DNA of 44,760 nt from Paracoccus limosus (GTDB taxonomy: Bacteria; Pseudomonadota; Alphaproteobacteria; Rhodobacterales; Rhodobacteraceae), in NCBI RefSeq assembly GCF_009711185.1, contig NZ_WMIF01000030.1, positions 1 through 44,760 of the forward strand, read 5' to 3'. Under the pieces are notes generated by a model. It ran no database searches and was not told the DNA's origin. It saw nothing but the letters and a program-made list of their open reading frames with translations. The position numbers were made by a program, and so were the translations under genes. This document shows positions 1 to 8,257 of this stretch, piece after piece. Numbering within the stretch: the stretch's first letter is position 1; each line of letters opens with the position of its first letter.

Positions 1-87
1 TCAGCATCCCGTGCTCGGCCTCCGATAATCATCGAAGGCACAATGGACCCAACCCCCGGTCGGTGGGGTCCCTTTTGGACGCCGATC

Positions 88-103
88 ACCCCAGAAGCGG
101 GGT
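88..103 (-). terminator. Hairpin just after the AAA ATPase gene
   Basis: ACCCC at 88-92 pairs with GGGGT at 99-103 around a 6-base loop. It lies 3 bases past the TAA stop of the ATPase gene read on the minus strand. A second GC-rich inverted repeat lies further out, at about 43-72. There is no clear U tract, so this is a weak terminator candidate. Bases 1-87 hold no other supportable feature. Confidence 0.35.
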
Positions 104-105
104 CC

Positions 106-1215
106 TTATTGCAAGCCGTTCAACAGTTCCAGCTCGGCGGCGCGTTGCAGCATGCGAGCCGCGACCCGAAGGCTGGGCTGATGCTGCCGCAGGGAGGGGT
201 GGGACAGGATCTCGCAGATCGCCTCGATGGAGGTCTCGGACAGGGCACGCTTCGCGCCCTCGCGGCGCACGAAGGCCAGCAGTTCCGCAAGGATCAGATG
301 ACGCAGCCGGATCGGCGGGCACCGGCTGAGCAAGGGCCCGGGCAGCAGCCGGCAATCGTTCGAGGTCAGCACCCAGATCACCCAGCTCATGTCGAACTTC
401 ACCTGGTAATAGGGGCAGCTCCAGCGCTGTGCGGTCAGTGGTTCCAGCAGCGGCAGCAGCGCCTCGGCCAGACCGAAGGCCTGCCCGCTGGTGGATGTGG
501 CCCGACCGGCCTTTTCGACCTCGTCGACCACCATCACCGGATTGGCGATGCGGCTTTGCAGCACCGTTTCGATCAGGCGGCCGGGATACGACCCGCCCCA
601 ACCGCGCTGCGAACCGACAATGCCGAACGATGCGTTTTCCCCGGTGGCCTCGATCACGGTGGTGGACGTGGACAGCAGCGCTCCGAGACGCCGGGCCCAA
701 TGGCTCTTGCCGATGCCCGGTGGACCGTCGAGCAGGAGCGGCGGCATCCTGAGGCCCGGCCAGCCCTCGCGCACCGAGCGGCGCATCGCGTGCCAAACCA
801 TCTCGGTGGCGGGGGCCATCCAGGGCATGTCCTCGTGCAGGGCCGCGGCCAGTTCGTCGGCGTGATGCTCATTCCGGATGGAGATCAGCCGGGCGCCGTC
901 CTTCAGCACCTCAAGCCGCTCAAGGTCATCGCGCTTCAGATGTTCGAGGCCGGAGGCTACCTTGCGACATTCCAGGATCCGCTTGACCCGACGCTTGATG
1001 CGGGCCTCGTCGTCATCGCCGAACCTGATGATACCCATCAGATCTGCGTCCGAGATCTTGCCTGGCGCGTCGATCTCGTCGGGCGGGGCCGGAAGGTCCG
1101 GAGGGATCCTCCTGCAGCGCAGCTTGCGCAGACGCCGCATGAAGCGAGTTTCGAGCTCGATGCGGCCCTCGGCCGGGTTGAAGAAGCGGGCTTCTATGAA
1201 AGGGATGGTGGACAT
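106..1215 (-). CDS. AAA family ATPase
   Basis: Encodes 369 residues. A Walker A motif GPPGIGKS lies near residue 165, followed by a Walker B segment VMVVDEVEK and a sensor-1-like stretch WVLTSNDCRLLPGPLLSRC. This order is that of AAA+ ATPases of the Lon/ClpX type, where a basic residue after LSRCP closes the ring interface. The N-terminal 130 residues are charged and carry no recognised domain. No protease active site is visible, so it is an ATPase without a fused peptidase. The start ATG at 1215 has GGAG seven bases upstream. It lies 75 bases downstream of a metallophosphoesterase on the same strand, so the two may be cotranscribed. The substrate is unknown; pairing with a phosphoesterase next to a transposon remnant suggests an accessory function. 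Confidence 0.75.
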   Translation of the reverse strand: MSTIPFIEARFFNPAEGRIELETRFMRRLRKLRCRRIPPDLPAPPDEIDAPGKISDADLMGIIRFGDDDEARIKRRVKRILECRKVASGLEHLKRDDLERLEVLKDGARLISIRNEHHADELAAALHEDMPWMAPATEMVWHAMRRSVREGWPGLRMPPLLLDGPPGIGKSHWARRLGALLSTSTTVIEATGENASFGIVGSQRGWGGSYPGRLIETVLQSRIANPVMVVDEVEKAGRATSTSGQAFGLAEALLPLLEPLTAQRWSCPYYQVKFDMSWVIWVLTSNDCRLLPGPLLSRCPPIRLRHLILAELLAFVRREGAKRALSETSIEAICEILSHPSLRQHQPSLRVAARMLQRAAELELLNGLQ

Positions 1216-1290
1216 GGGAACACTCCGGGCATGAGGGGGCCATCGGCCGAGAGAGACCCGGCCGGGGAAGAGGGTTGGGGGGAATGGTGG

Positions 1291-2079
1291 TCAGGTGCCG
1301 GGGAAGATCAGGCCGCGCAGGAGAAGTTCGGCCTCACCGCCCTCGGGCACCTTGTCGGGATAGCCGAGCGAGACGTTGACAACCGGCGCGCCGCGGATGC
1401 GGGTGGAAAGCGGCCGGTGGGTATGCCCGAAGAACCAGTAATCAGGCCGGTGCGCCTCGATCCAGCCGTCAAGATCCGAGGTGAAGGCCGGGCTGATGCC
1501 GGAGATCGGACCGGAGACCGCCGGGCTTGGGGCGTGATGGGTGACGATCACGGTCTGCCCTTGCCAGGGTTTGGTGACCTCCCGCGACAGCCAATCGAGG
1601 TGATCTCGGTGAATCTCGACGGTATCCTCGGGGCGGATAAGCCCGCCCTCCGCCCGGCGGATCCGGGCGTAGTCCAGCATCCCCATTCCGGCGCGGACCA
1701 TGGCCGCCTCCGGATCGCCGGTCAGCGCGAAGTCGGTCCAGAGCGTGCAGCACAGCAGGCGGCAGGTGCCGAAGGTCAGAACCTGCTTCTGGGCAAGGTG
1801 CACCCCGGCGGCTTTGGTAAGCTCGTCGAGCGGCCCATCATCGAGCGTGGCACCGTAATAGTCATGGTTGCCGGGGATCACCCAGATCCGGGCGGGCGAA
1901 ACCAGCCGCGCGATCCGGGACAGCGTCCAGGGCCAATTCCGCTGCGGATCATTGGCCAGATCGCCCGCGATGATCAGCGCGTCGAGGTCACGCAGCACCG
2001 GCAGGATTCCGGCGAACGGATCGCGCCCGGCGCGGGCCCAGAGGTCCAGGTGCAGGTCGGCGGTGATCAGGATGGTCAT
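1291..2079 (-). CDS. Metallophosphoesterase (calcineurin-like)
   Basis: All five metal-binding blocks of calcineurin-like phosphoesterases are present in order: ADLHLD near the N-terminus, GDLAND, GNHDYY, THHAPS and GHTHRP. These supply the Asp, His and Asn ligands of a di-metal centre. The fold covers the whole 262-residue protein from MTILITADLH. The frame stays open to an upstream ATG at 2208, which would add 43 residues unlike the family, so I prefer 2079 (GAGG is only three bases upstream, so the start is uncertain). The natural substrate (nucleotide, phosphodiester or protein phosphate) cannot be read from sequence. It is followed on the same strand by the AAA ATPase. Confidence 0.75.
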   Translation of the reverse strand: MTILITADLHLDLWARAGRDPFAGILPVLRDLDALIIAGDLANDPQRNWPWTLSRIARLVSPARIWVIPGNHDYYGATLDDGPLDELTKAAGVHLAQKQVLTFGTCRLLCCTLWTDFALTGDPEAAMVRAGMGMLDYARIRRAEGGLIRPEDTVEIHRDHLDWLSREVTKPWQGQTVIVTHHAPSPAVSGPISGISPAFTSDLDGWIEAHRPDYWFFGHTHRPLSTRIRGAPVVNVSLGYPDKVPEGGEAELLLRGLIFPGT

Positions 2080-2312
2080 TGGCCTCGTGCCCTTGCGGTC
2101 AAAGCGGGGTTGGACACCCCCCAACCCGGGCGTAGCGTGGTCGGCCATGGCCTGCGGAGTGATGGAGACCGGAGCGACAGCCTGGTTGTGCAAATGTTCG
2201 GACAGCATGGGATTACCCTTTGAATACAGGCATGATGGATCGGAGCCGTGGCACGAGATGCCCGGCGCTATGTGGATTGGAACCGGAAGGGATCTTCCGG
2301 CCTACAGGGTGC

Positions 2313-2663
2313 TCAGAGGAACGAGGGCTTGCGCACCGATGCCGCCGTCACGGCGCGCCAGTCGATCCCCTCGAACAGCGCGTCGAACTGCACCTTGCTC
2401 AGCACCACCGGACCGGCCTGCGGTTTCGGCCAGGTGAACCTCCCGCCGTTCAGGCGCTTCATGGTCAGCACCAGCCCGGTGCCGTCCCAGACCAGCAGTT
2501 TCAGCCGGTCGGCGCGGCGGGAGCGGAACACGTAGACGGCGCCATCGAAGGGATCGAGCTCGAAATGGTTGGCGACATGCGCCACCAGCCCGTCTATCCC
2601 CTTGCGGAAATCGACCGGCTCAGAGGCCAGAAAGATGCGGAAACGGCCGGCGGGGGAAATCAC
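2313..2663 (-). CDS. tnpB: IS66 family accessory protein TnpB (Orf2)
   Basis: A 116-residue protein carrying the IS66 Orf2 signature: PVDFRKGIDGL, then VYVFRSRRADRLKLLVWDGTGLVL and a C-terminal FEGIDWR. Length and blocks match the usual 110-120 residue family, so the gene looks intact. It starts at a GTG (2663) that overlaps the TGA of the gene before it (GTGA), the coupling normally seen between tnpA and tnpB of IS66 elements. The large transposase TnpC that should follow is absent: the next gene downstream is a metallophosphoesterase. TnpA is also not recognisable. This is therefore a remnant or non-autonomous piece of an IS66-type element. Confidence 0.88.
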   Translation of the reverse strand: MISPAGRFRIFLASEPVDFRKGIDGLVAHVANHFELDPFDGAVYVFRSRRADRLKLLVWDGTGLVLTMKRLNGGRFTWPKPQAGPVVLSKVQFDALFEGIDWRAVTAASVRKPSFL

Positions 2664-3226
2664 TGCGAGGCCCTCAAGAGGGTAGGGCGTGGCCGGCAGG
2701 CATGCATCAGGCGAACAGTCCGAGCAAATTCCGAAAGCAGACTTTCCAGCATCCTCGGGTCGATGGGCATATAGCCTGCGGCCTCGATCATGCCTATCTG
2801 GCGCGCGATGCCGTTCAAATGCGAGGGTGCCCGTGACCGTTGCTGGGCGAAGGAAAGACCCAGGCGGATCAAGCCCTGCAAGCTGCGGGCCCAGCCGTCA
2901 GATCGGTCAATCACCAGAAGTCGGGGTGTCAACACAGGGCGGCGCTCGAGGCAGGGATCATCCATCAGCACACCCCAAAGCGCAGGAAACCCTTGCATGG
3001 AAAGGCAGGGCTGCCAGGCCTCAAGGACCATCGCGTGTGCGAGATCGTTGGGGCAGGGCGGGTCTGCGCAAAGCAAGGCGAGAATGCGCCCGAAATGCTT
3101 CTCGAAGATCGATGCGCGGGCTGTTGTGACCTTTGAGTAACCGTGAAGGGATGGCGGCAGCGGCTCGGCAGCCGGAGCGCGTAAGTTGATAGAACAGGAC
3201 AGCATCTTCAGCGGACCTTTCACCAT
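2660..3226 (-). CDS. Unknown protein translationally coupled to IS66 tnpB
   Basis: An open frame of 188 residues from the ATG at 3226 (other possible starts are a TTG at 3247 and an ATG at 3205). I do not recognise the family. It has no signal peptide or membrane segment, a Cys/Pro-rich middle (ADPPCPNDLAHAMV, DDPCLERRPV), an RLLVIDRSDGWARSL block and a basic C-terminal tail. It occupies the place of tnpA and its stop overlaps the tnpB start, but it shows none of the helix-turn-helix wording of IS66 TnpA. It may be a passenger or host gene into which the element inserted, or a diverged tnpA. That it is a gene rests on length and coupling only. Confidence 0.5.
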   Translation of the reverse strand: MVKGPLKMLSCSINLRAPAAEPLPPSLHGYSKVTTARASIFEKHFGRILALLCADPPCPNDLAHAMVLEAWQPCLSMQGFPALWGVLMDDPCLERRPVLTPRLLVIDRSDGWARSLQGLIRLGLSFAQQRSRAPSHLNGIARQIGMIEAAGYMPIDPRMLESLLSEFARTVRLMHACRPRPTLLRASQ

Positions 3227-3882
3227 AACCTGCCGTTCAGGGAACAAAGATTCTCCGGCGCAGCAGCGACAACATTGTAGCTGGCCAGCCAGTGCTCCGA
3301 GGCTATCGCTGGTCAGTGCCTGAGGTGTTGCTGAAATGTTCCCGCTGCGTCAATCGGGCCGAACGAGTATCGCAGTGGCCTCGGCCTCTGGTTGGAAGGG
3401 AAAGCGAGAAAGTCGGTCGTGACTGTAAGAGATTGAAATATATCAACATCGATCAGGTCGACGGTCCGATGGTAAACATTTGGCCAACCAATGGTCGCCG
3501 AAACGGGCCAAATGGCTTCTTTTTGGCCGTCGGTTCATCATCGGGTGTCAGGGCGGAGGTGATCATTCCACTTTACCTCTACAGATCAAAAACACGATAA
3601 CCAGAGTTATGTAATCAACCTACCTCCAACCTCGCGATCCCGTCACCCGCACACCCATCCTCATTCACGCCACACGACTCAACCTCCCGTTCCCCGAGAA
3701 TCATCTGCCCAACCCCGCAGCAGAATCCGCGTGCCCATGCCGCGCAGCGGGCTTCTGTGCCTGTAAACTGGGCCGGAAATGTCCAGCGCGGCATGGAGAT
3801 CAGCGCATAAAACTTTTCTCTTTAAGAAATCTTGTTTCCTGATAATAATTCCAACAGTGACCTCGCAGCGATGGAGACGAAG
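3227..3882. other. Gene-poor junction, AT-richer than its surroundings
   Basis: About 650 bases separate the IS66-associated block from the methylated-amine operon. The only sizeable frame, 3292-3600 on the plus strand, has no recognisable motif and codon use unlike the neighbours, so I do not call it. The stretch includes a 9-base inverted repeat at 3477-3514 and, just before mgsA, an AT-rich segment (3809-3855) that contains a TAATAAT at 3843-3849 and probably carries the mgs promoter. No clear -35 box is visible. Confidence 0.6.
3477..3514. repeat. 9-bp inverted repeat, 20-base spacer
   Basis: CATTTGGCC at 3477-3485 is matched by GGCCAAATG at 3506-3514. A T-run (3519-3525, one C inside) follows on the plus strand. 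It could be a transcription terminator facing the mgs operon, a protein-binding site or a relic of an element end. The left arm also overlaps a TTGGCCAA palindrome. Confidence 0.4.
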
Positions 3883-4770
3883 ATGTGCGGCATCGTTGGC
3901 CTTTTCCTCAAGAACGAAGGATTGCGGCCCAAACTCGGTGACATGCTGACCGACATGCTGATCACCATGACCGACCGCGGCCCCGACAGCGCCGGCATTG
4001 CGATCTATGGCGATGAGGCTGGCGCGTTGAAAATGACGGTGCAATCGGACACGCCCGATGCCACCTTCCACGGCCTTGATGTGGCGCTGTCGCATGCGCT
4101 GGAAGGGCCGGTGAACATGCGCGTGATCGACACCCATGCCGTGCTGACCCTGCCCGAAGGCACCGAGGCGCAGGCCCGCGCCTTCATGGTCGAAAAAGGC
4201 ATTCGCATCATGGGTGCCGGCCATTCGATGGAGATCTTCAAGGAAGTCGGCCTGCCCAAGGACGTGGCAGCGCGGTTCCACCTGCGCCAGATGGGCGGCA
4301 GCCATGGCATCGGCCATACCCGCATGGCGACCGAAAGTGCGGTGACGACCATGGGCGCGCATCCGTTTTCGACCGGCGACGACCAATGCCTTGTGCATAA
4401 CGGCTCGCTCTCGAACCACAATGCCATGCGCCGCGTGCTGACCGAAAAGGGCTTCGCGCCGCAGACCCATAACGATACCGAGGTCGCCGCCTGCTATATC
4501 TCGTCGCGGCTGGCCGAGGGTGCCAATCTGGGCGAGGCGCTGGAAGGCACGCTGGACGATCTGGACGGCTTCTTTACCTTCGTCGTCGGCACCAAGAACG
4601 GCTTTGGCGTCGTGCGCGACCCCATCGCCTGCAAACCGGCGGTGATGGCCGAGACCGAGGATTACGTGGCCTTTGGCAGCGAATACCGCGCACTCGCCAA
4701 CCTGCCCGGCATCGAGACCGCCCGCGTCTGGGAACCCGAGCCCGCCACCGTCTATTTCTGGGAACGCTGA
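3883..4770 (+). CDS. mgsA: N-methylglutamate synthase subunit A (class II glutamine amidotransferase domain)
   Basis: A 295-residue class II glutamine amidotransferase. The protein begins MCGIVGLF, so Met removal would expose the catalytic Cys; this fixes the start at 3883, with GGAG six bases upstream, rather than the in-frame ATG at 3832. Further family blocks are DRGPDSAG, GIGHTRMATES and LVHNGSLSNHN. The stand-alone amidotransferase followed by GXGXG and FMN-domain genes is the split glutamate-synthase layout seen in both glxBCD and mgsABC. Immediate linkage to gmaS and to tmm/tdm/dmm genes makes N-methylglutamate synthase the better call. The complex converts gamma-glutamylmethylamide to N-methylglutamate in the cytoplasm. 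Confidence 0.85.
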   Translation: MCGIVGLFLKNEGLRPKLGDMLTDMLITMTDRGPDSAGIAIYGDEAGALKMTVQSDTPDATFHGLDVALSHALEGPVNMRVIDTHAVLTLPEGTEAQARAFMVEKGIRIMGAGHSMEIFKEVGLPKDVAARFHLRQMGGSHGIGHTRMATESAVTTMGAHPFSTGDDQCLVHNGSLSNHNAMRRVLTEKGFAPQTHNDTEVAACYISSRLAEGANLGEALEGTLDDLDGFFTFVVGTKNGFGVVRDPIACKPAVMAETEDYVAFGSEYRALANLPGIETARVWEPEPATVYFWER

Positions 4771-4772
4771 GC

Positions 4773-5456
4773 ATGCAGAGCATCGACCTTGCCACCACGC
4801 CGTTGCGTGAACTCAACAGCGCCCTGCAGGCGCAGGCCGCGCTGACCAACCAGACCGAATGGGAAATCCTGAACCCCAAGGGCGCCCATGCCATCGCCGT
4901 CGGCCTTGACGCGCCGATCGAAGTCACGGTCAAGGGCTCGACCGGCTATTACTGCGCCGGCATGAACAAGCAGGCGACCGTCAAGGTGACCGGCTCGGCC
5001 GGGCCGGGGGTCGCAGAGAACATGATGTCGGGCACCGTCATCATCGACGGCGACGCCAGCCAATATGCGGGCGCCACCGGCCATGGCGGGCTTCTGGTCA
5101 TCAAGGGCAATGCCTCGTCGCGTTGCGGCATCTCGATGAAGGGCATCGACATCGTCGTGCATGGCAATATCGGCCATATGTCGGCCTTCATGGCGCAATC
5201 GGGCAACCTGGTCGTGCTGGGCGATGCCGGCGACGCGCTGGGAGACAGCCTGTATGAGGCGCGGCTGTTCGTGCGCGGTTCGGTGAAATCGCTGGGCTCG
5301 GACTGTATCGAAAAAGAGATGCGCCCCGAACATGTCGAGATCCTTCGCGATCTTCTGGACCGCGCCGGGGCCGATGCCGATCCTTCGGAATTCAAACGCT
5401 ACGGCTCGGCCCGCAAGCTCTACAACTTCCACGTCGACCACGCTGGCGCCTATTGA
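4773..5456 (+). CDS. mgsB: N-methylglutamate synthase subunit B (GXGXG domain)
   Basis: A 227-residue protein corresponding to the C-terminal GXGXG beta-helix domain of glutamate synthase large subunit. Repeated glycine-rich turns (GSTGYYCAGMN, GSAGPGVAENMMSG, GATGHGGLLVIKGNASSRCG, HGNIGHMSAFMAQ) show the right-handed helix repeat. It starts two bases after the mgsA stop and ends overlapping the start of mgsC, so the three are one transcription unit. As a separate polypeptide it is expected to bridge the amidotransferase and FMN subunits. It is called by context with gmaS; on its own it could equally be named glxC. Confidence 0.85.
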   Translation: MQSIDLATTPLRELNSALQAQAALTNQTEWEILNPKGAHAIAVGLDAPIEVTVKGSTGYYCAGMNKQATVKVTGSAGPGVAENMMSGTVIIDGDASQYAGATGHGGLLVIKGNASSRCGISMKGIDIVVHGNIGHMSAFMAQSGNLVVLGDAGDALGDSLYEARLFVRGSVKSLGSDCIEKEMRPEHVEILRDLLDRAGADADPSEFKRYGSARKLYNFHVDHAGAY

Positions 5457-6793
5457 TGAAGGACATCATGGACAAGACCCCGCAGACCAAGCCGCGCGAC
5501 AGCTGGACCTACAGCCCCGAGATCAACGCCGAGATCCGCCGCGCCGCCGACACCGGCATCTATGACATCCGTGGTGGTGGCGCGAAACGCCGTGTGCCGC
5601 ATTTCGACGACCTGCTGTTCCTTGGCGCCTCGATTTCGCGCTATCCGCTGGAGGGCTATCGCGAGAAATGTGACACCTCGGTCACGCTGGGCACGCGGTT
5701 CGCCAAGAAGCCCATTGAGCTGAAGATCCCCGTGACCATCGCCGGCATGTCCTTTGGCGCGCTGTCGGGTCCGGCGAAAGAGGCGCTGGGACGCGGCGCG
5801 ACGCTGGCTGGCACCTCGACCACCACCGGCGACGGCGGTATGACCAATGAGGAACGCGGCCATTCGCAAAAGCTGGTCTATCAATACCTGCCCTCGCGTT
5901 ACGGTATGAACCCCGACGACCTGCGCCGCGCCGATGCCATCGAGATCGTTGTGGGTCAGGGCGCCAAACCCGGCGGCGGCGGCATGCTTCTGGGCCAGAA
6001 GATCACCGAGCGCGTGGCGCGCATGCGCAACCTGCCCATGGGCATCGACCAGCGGTCGGCCTGCCGCCATCCCGACTGGACCGGGCCGGATGATCTGGAG
6101 ATCAAGATCCTTGAAATCCGCGAGATCACCAATTGGGAAAAGCCGATCTATATCAAGATCGGCGGCGCGCGCCCCTATTACGACACCGCGCTGGCGGTCA
6201 AGGCCGGGGCCGATGTCGTGGTGCTGGACGGGATGCAGGGTGGCACGGCGGCGACGCAGGACGTGTTCATCGAAAACGTTGGCCAGCCGACGCTGGCCTG
6301 TATCCGCCCCGCCGTGAAGGCGCTGCAGGATCTGGGCATGCACCGCAAGGTGCAGCTGGTGGTCTCGGGCGGGATCCGCACCGGCGCGGATGTGGCCAAG
6401 GCGCTGGCCCTTGGCGCCGATGCCGTCGCCATCGGCACCGCCGCGCTGGTGGCGCTTGGCGAGAACGATCCGAAATGGGCGTCGGAATATGCCGCGCTTG
6501 GCACCACTGCCGATGCCTATGACGACTGGCACGAGGGCAAAGATCCGGCGGGCATCACCACCCAGAACCCCGAGCTGATGCAGCGCTTCGACCCGATCGA
6601 GGGCGCCCGGCGGCTGCGCAACTATCTTGCGGTGCTGACGCTGGAATGTCAGACCATCGCGCGTGCCTGCGGCAAGAGCCATGTCCACAATCTGGAACCC
6701 GAAGACCTCTGCGCCCTGACCATCGAGGCCGCTGCCATGGCCGGCGTGCCGCTGGCGGGCACCAGCTGGGTCCCCGGCCAGAGCGGTTTCTGA
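5456..6793 (+). CDS. mgsC: N-methylglutamate synthase subunit C (FMN-binding glutamate synthase domain)
   Basis: A 445-residue FMN-dependent glutamate synthase domain. Hallmarks are GMSFGALSGPAKEALGRGA, GQGAKPGGGGMLLG, DGMQGGTAATQ and a phosphate-binding VSGGIRTGADVAKALALGADAVAIGTAAL. The ATG at 5456 overlaps the mgsB stop by one base; an in-frame ATG at 5468 with AAGGA four bases upstream is an equally good start and would remove four residues. It supplies the synthase active site that handles the amide or amine released from gamma-glutamylmethylamide. It is followed by a GC-rich hairpin and then gmaS. Confidence 0.88.
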   Translation: MKDIMDKTPQTKPRDSWTYSPEINAEIRRAADTGIYDIRGGGAKRRVPHFDDLLFLGASISRYPLEGYREKCDTSVTLGTRFAKKPIELKIPVTIAGMSFGALSGPAKEALGRGATLAGTSTTTGDGGMTNEERGHSQKLVYQYLPSRYGMNPDDLRRADAIEIVVGQGAKPGGGGMLLGQKITERVARMRNLPMGIDQRSACRHPDWTGPDDLEIKILEIREITNWEKPIYIKIGGARPYYDTALAVKAGADVVVLDGMQGGTAATQDVFIENVGQPTLACIRPAVKALQDLGMHRKVQLVVSGGIRTGADVAKALALGADAVAIGTAALVALGENDPKWASEYAALGTTADAYDDWHEGKDPAGITTQNPELMQRFDPIEGARRLRNYLAVLTLECQTIARACGKSHVHNLEPEDLCALTIEAAAMAGVPLAGTSWVPGQSGF

Positions 6794-6813
6794 GCCCCCG
6801 GCTTCTGACTTGC

Positions 6814-6848
6814 GGCCAGAGGGCGGGGCCATGCACCCCGCCCCGGCC
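6814..6848 (+). other. Strong RNA hairpin between mgsC and gmaS
   Basis: GGGCGGGG at 6821-6828 pairs with CCCCGCCC at 6836-6843 over a 7-base loop, and outer GGCC arms (6814-6817 and 6845-6848) extend it with small bulges. No U tract follows, so it is more likely an mRNA-stabilising or processing structure between two genes of one operon than a terminator. Confidence 0.55.
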
Positions 6849-6874
6849 TGAACCCGAACCAACAGGGAATTCCC

Positions 6875-8179
6875 ATGACGGATCTCGCTGCCTTCGCCCG
6901 GGACAAGGGCATCAAATACTTCATGATCTCTTATACCGACCTGTTCGGCGCGCAGCGCGCCAAGCTGGTCCCCGCGCAGGCCATTGCCGATATGCAGGAA
7001 AACGGCGCGGGCTTTGCCGGTTTCGCGACATGGCTGGACCTGACGCCGGCGCATCCCGACATGCTGGCGGTGCCGGATCCGACTTCGGTGATCCAGCTGC
7101 CGTGGAAACGCGATGTGGCCTGGGTCGCCTCGAACTGCGTCATGGCCGGCGGCGGGCCGCTGGATCAGGCGCCGCGCAACGTGCTGAACCGGCTGGTGGC
7201 CGAGGCGGCCGAGCTGGGGCTGGACGTCAAGACCGGGGTCGAGCCGGAGTTCTTTCTGCTGACTCCCGAGGGCACGCAGATTTCCGACCCCGCCGATACC
7301 GCCGTGAAGCCCTGCTATGACCAGCAGGCGGTGATGCGCCGCTATGACGTGATCGCCGAGATTTGCGATTACATGCTGGAACTGGGCTGGGAGCCCTATC
7401 AGAACGACCACGAGGATGCGAACGGCCAGTTCGAGATGAACTGGAAATACGACAGCGCCCTGGCCACCGCCGACAAGCACAGCTTTTTCAAGTTCATGAC
7501 CCGGTCTGTCGCCGAAAAGCACGGGCTGCGCGCGACCTTCATGCCCAAACCGATCATGGGCCTGACCGGCAACGGCTGCCATGCCCATATCTCGGTCTGG
7601 ACCCGCGATGGCAAGAACGCCTTTTCCGATCCGTCCAAGGAACTCAGCCTCTCGGACGAAGGGCGCAATTTCCTGGGCGGGATCATGAAACACGCCTCGG
7701 CGCTGGCGGCGATCACCAACCCGACGGTGAACAGCTACAAGCGCATCAACGCGCCGCGCACCACCTCGGGCGCGACATGGGCACCGAACTCGGTCACCTG
7801 GACGGGCAACAACCGCACCCATATGGTGCGCGTCCCTGGGCCCGGCCGGTTCGAGCTGCGCCTGCCCGATGGCGCCGTGAACCCCTATCTGCTGCAGGCC
7901 GTCATCATCGCCGCCGGTCTTTCGGGGCTGAAATGCAAGGCCGATCCGGGCAAGCGCTGGGACATCGACATGTATGCCGAAGGCCATACCGTCACCGGCG
8001 CGCCCAAGCTGCCGCTGAACCTTCTGGATGCGATCCGCGCCTATGACGAGGATCCGGGCCTGAAATCGGCGATGGGCGATGCCTTCTCGGCGGCCTATAT
8101 CAAGATGAAGACGCAGGAATGGAACGCCTATACCGCGCATCTGACGCAATGGGAGCGCGACACCACTCTGGACATCTAG
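6875..8179 (+). CDS. gmaS: Gamma-glutamylmethylamide synthetase (glutamine synthetase family)
   Basis: A 434-residue type III glutamine-synthetase-like enzyme that ligates methylamine to glutamate with ATP, giving gamma-glutamylmethylamide. Visible family blocks are EPEFFLL (metal ligands), QNDHEDANGQFEMNW, FMPKPIMGLTGNGCHAHISVW (ATP and metal binding), NSYKRIN and FELRLPDGAVNPYL. It is shorter than GlnA, lacks the adenylylation-loop wording and begins TDLAAFARDKGIKYFMISYTDLFG, as in GmaS proteins. Position after mgsABC and before tmm-tdm-dmm supports GmaS over GlnA or puuA-like ligases. AGGGA lies seven bases before the ATG. Its product is the substrate of MgsABC. Confidence 0.92.
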   Translation: MTDLAAFARDKGIKYFMISYTDLFGAQRAKLVPAQAIADMQENGAGFAGFATWLDLTPAHPDMLAVPDPTSVIQLPWKRDVAWVASNCVMAGGGPLDQAPRNVLNRLVAEAAELGLDVKTGVEPEFFLLTPEGTQISDPADTAVKPCYDQQAVMRRYDVIAEICDYMLELGWEPYQNDHEDANGQFEMNWKYDSALATADKHSFFKFMTRSVAEKHGLRATFMPKPIMGLTGNGCHAHISVWTRDGKNAFSDPSKELSLSDEGRNFLGGIMKHASALAAITNPTVNSYKRINAPRTTSGATWAPNSVTWTGNNRTHMVRVPGPGRFELRLPDGAVNPYLLQAVIIAAGLSGLKCKADPGKRWDIDMYAEGHTVTGAPKLPLNLLDAIRAYDEDPGLKSAMGDAFSAAYIKMKTQEWNAYTAHLTQWERDTTLDI

Positions 8180-8197
8180 TGGCCTTTTGGTCGCGGT

Positions 8198-8224
8198 CTG
8201 GATCAGAACTGGATCAATTGGTTC
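8198..8224. promoter_or_regulatory. Direct-repeat and operator-like motif upstream of the gntR gene
   Basis: CTGGATCA occurs twice (8198-8205 and 8209-8216), an 11-base period, immediately followed by AATTGGTTC (8216-8224). The same nine bases AATTGGTTC occur upstream of tmm at 10360-10368. The site lies 34 bases before the regulator start, a fitting place for autoregulation. Function is inferred. Confidence 0.45.
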
Positions 8225-8257
8225 CTTGATGGATGGCACTTCCGGGCCGGGCACGCT

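Noticed and set aside
43..2223. 726-residue plus-strand frame at the left end
   Set aside because: Antisense to the AAA ATPase and metallophosphoesterase, both of which have full motif sets.
3292..3600. 102-residue plus-strand frame in the junction
   Set aside because: No motif, no good ribosome site and codon use unlike the neighbours; a chance frame is more likely.
3883..6793. Reading mgsABC as ordinary glutamate synthase or as glxBCD
   Set aside because: The split three-gene layout plus direct linkage to gmaS and the tmm-dmm genes fits N-methylglutamate synthase better; gltD is absent.
5450..8254. 934-residue open frame on the minus strand
   Set aside because: Lies wholly antisense to mgsC and gmaS, whose family motifs are clear; long antisense frames are usual in such GC-rich DNA, and this one has no domain wording.
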